Below, one piece after another: positions 32,504 to 34,246 of a DNA stretch of 34,246 nucleotides; position 1 is the first letter of the stretch; each line of letters starts with the position of its first letter. The stretch is taken from contig LNZQ01000144.1 in assembly GCA_002007315.1 (NCBI GenBank), forward strand, positions 1-34,246, read 5' to 3'. The notes below the pieces were generated by a model. The model had not been told where the DNA came from, made no database searches, and saw only the letters and a list, made by a program, of their open reading frames with translations. The stretch comes from Epulopiscium sp. Nele67-Bin004. GTDB lineage: Bacteria > Bacillota_A > Clostridia > Lachnospirales > Cellulosilyticaceae. The translations under genes and the position numbers were made by a program.

Positions 32504-34246
32504 TGCTTTTTACTGTATATGTGTGGAAATATGACAGTTTGCTGGTCATGTAGTATTGTGAACTGTCTGTTTAAGAGTATAAGGGCTTGTTCAGCATGTT
32601 TGTGAAACGAAGTTATTTCAAAACATGTTGTTATGTAATGTATTTTAGAGATAATGACTGAAACTGTTGCCTCCTTTAGCGAGTTCATCTATTAACTACT
32701 TCGCTGGTAATCTTTTCTGCTGTTTTTTTCAGCGCTTCACACAATGTTCTTTCTAGTAGAAAAACATCCCTTCATCTCTGCTCCTGTCCACAATCCATCA
32801 TAATTCAGACAGCTTCTACATATTGCAGGAGTTCAGCTGTAAAACTATGATAAAATGTGCCTCTCAAAACACTGGAAGACATAACTGATCTCGTGTCTGC
32901 GTTATAACATAATCCCGTGTTGTATAAAGTCGTGTTGTAGGAGCTCAGAGTGTTCACACACAGCACTGTTTTGACTGCCATGTCTGATTCAACATCCAGA
33001 CGTTGAGACGTTTGTCGACGAGGAGAATGTCAACACTGATTGGCTGTCATGACACAGCATCACGAGAATTTACCTGAAGAGTTCCATATATTTTTATTTT
33101 AATTTGTTTACTTTTGCAGAGCCTGCAGTTAGTTTACAAAACACATTTACTTTACATGTAATTCTTAGAATTTAATAATTCATAAATCAAAACAAAATCA
33201 TTTTGAGGAACCAGGAACCAAATATAAGCCGACCATATGTTTGTAAGCAAAACTGTGGCCCTGCATTTTCTGTAACTTGTAAAATAGTCTTAACCAATAT
33301 GAAAAACTAAAGAATTGTGATAAAATCGAGATAACATTTAACATCAAAGAGTAAAGGCTGATCACTTCTCTCGCTGTCTTCTCTGCTATGTTAATCTAGA
33401 GGGGCACTTTAAATGCTAATGGAGTACAGACAGTCTTTCACTGTGACAAAGTACCTGAACAGCATTCTAACAGGGATGCAAGGAACTGTTTCCCTATGAA
33501 TCCATGCACAATGAGTCATCATTTTAGTTGAGCCACCATCTTCCTGTGACAGTGACAGAGCTGTCGATGGGAAGAAATCACACAAATCAGACTCAACAGG
33601 ATCTATGGTCGCAGTTTCCCTCTGGAACCTTTATTAACACACCAGTGGGGATAAATAAGCAGCTACTGAAGCTGTTGGATCATTCAGTGTCTAATAATTG
33701 GTGTGCTGAGAATGAACAGGGGAGAAAAGATGTGATTTTCATCAGAACAAGGAGTAATAAGGAGCCCAGTAAACATTCCTGAACAGTTGCATACATGAGT
33801 ATGTTTCCACCAGGCAAACTGTAGCTCAAGTGTGGAATGACTGAGAATAGTTTCCCTCCCGTGTTTCTGTCCTCAGGGCAAATCAGGGCAATTCTTCTAT
33901 ATTCTTTCCGTCTCTGTTTCTATCTCGAGCACACACTAGCCTACAGGAAAAAGTTAAGAGAGCGACAGAGCTTCAAATTGAGCAGGGACACTCAAGAGTT
34001 CTTCTGGAGATGTCGGAAATCTAATCTGAGTCATATGAGGGCAAAGAGAGGATTTAATAAGTGTGACTGAGGTTAATAAAACACGCCTCAAGCAATGGTA
34101 GCATTACAGGATAGTGATAAAAATACTTGCATTTGACAGCCAAGAATAACAGGATTCAGTTTCCTTTTGTTCTGGAATATGCACTATCTGTACCCGCATT
34201 ATGTGACGCAGAGAAAAAGCAGAGACAGACAGAAAAAAAAAGACAG
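32450..34246. other. Non-bacterial, vertebrate-type DNA (probable chimeric contig end)
   Basis: From about 32450 (junction uncertain, ~32410-32510) to the window end there is no gene I can support. Only short frames of 60-85 codons occur, without ribosome binding sites. In the 660 bases 33121-33780, 250 are G or C (38%), yet there are only five CG dinucleotides, against roughly 24 expected from that composition. The bacterial part shows no such depletion. CA/TG words are frequent, and the extreme end is a purine-rich CAGA/A-run stretch like a decayed microsatellite. This points to vertebrate non-coding DNA, perhaps from an animal host, joined during assembly or library making. Confidence 0.75.

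Noticed and set aside
33528..34070. Two plus-strand frames of 84 and 77 codons near the right end
   Set aside because: They lie in CpG-depleted, vertebrate-type DNA, lack ribosome binding sites and have no recognisable product.
1..34246. tRNA, rRNA genes or CRISPR arrays
   Set aside because: I saw no cloverleaf-like segments, conserved rRNA stretches or spaced repeats on either strand by eye; a covariance-model scan was not possible.

Overview
The window reads as a low-GC Firmicutes chromosome fragment. Evidence: AT-rich codon use, strong AGGAGG-type ribosome binding sites, sigma-A type promoters, many rho-independent terminators, and Firmicutes marker genes (rex, acpS, alr, a mazF-type toxin, clpC, an ABC-F ATPase). 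A clostridial, Lachnospirales-like bacterium fits best; this is inference. The last ~1.75 kb does not look bacterial. It has no convincing gene, has a different base composition and is strongly CpG-depleted, so the contig looks like a chimera with vertebrate-type (possibly host) DNA. A gut symbiont of an animal, perhaps a fish, would explain the mixture, but that is speculative.

Layout. 1-2722: a GH42 beta-galactosidase and a flavin-reductase-type flavoprotein. 2780-7413: a small coiled protein on the plus strand faces a minus-strand operon of Ser/Thr kinase, vWA protein and PP2C phosphatase. This is the 'TerY-P' triad known from tellurite-resistance-type stress and defence loci, and an unknown fourth gene follows it. 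7567-8640: a cytoplasmic BspA-type leucine-rich repeat protein, divergent from the kinase. 8734-11330: a chemotaxis receptor and an EFR1-type flavodoxin/ferredoxin protein. 11497-13913: a TetR regulator overlapping a signal peptidase I, then a HAD phosphatase and a rhomboid protease. 13953-17321 (minus): an orphan HsdR-N-type nuclease, then an operon of DUF969 and DUF979 membrane proteins with a methyltransferase. 17428-19341: an ABC-F ATPase.

19495-26492 is a plus-strand housekeeping run: rex, a coiled-coil protein, acpS, alr, a MazE-like antitoxin remnant, mazF, a coiled protein, clpC and a conserved clostridial protein. The antitoxin keeps the toxin-binding tail but shows no ribbon-helix-helix DNA-binding domain.

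26540 to ~32450 looks acquired. A large serine recombinase diverges from a very AT-rich two-gene operon. The first gene encodes a 1197-residue XPD/DinG-like SF2 helicase with a probable C-terminal PD-(D/E)xK nuclease domain. The second is an unrecognised partner gene cut off by the chimeric junction. This is the best candidate for an undescribed (probably anti-phage or anti-plasmid) system, but its right half is missing. Start codons were moved from the longest reading frame wherever a clear ribosome binding site lies just before an internal start.
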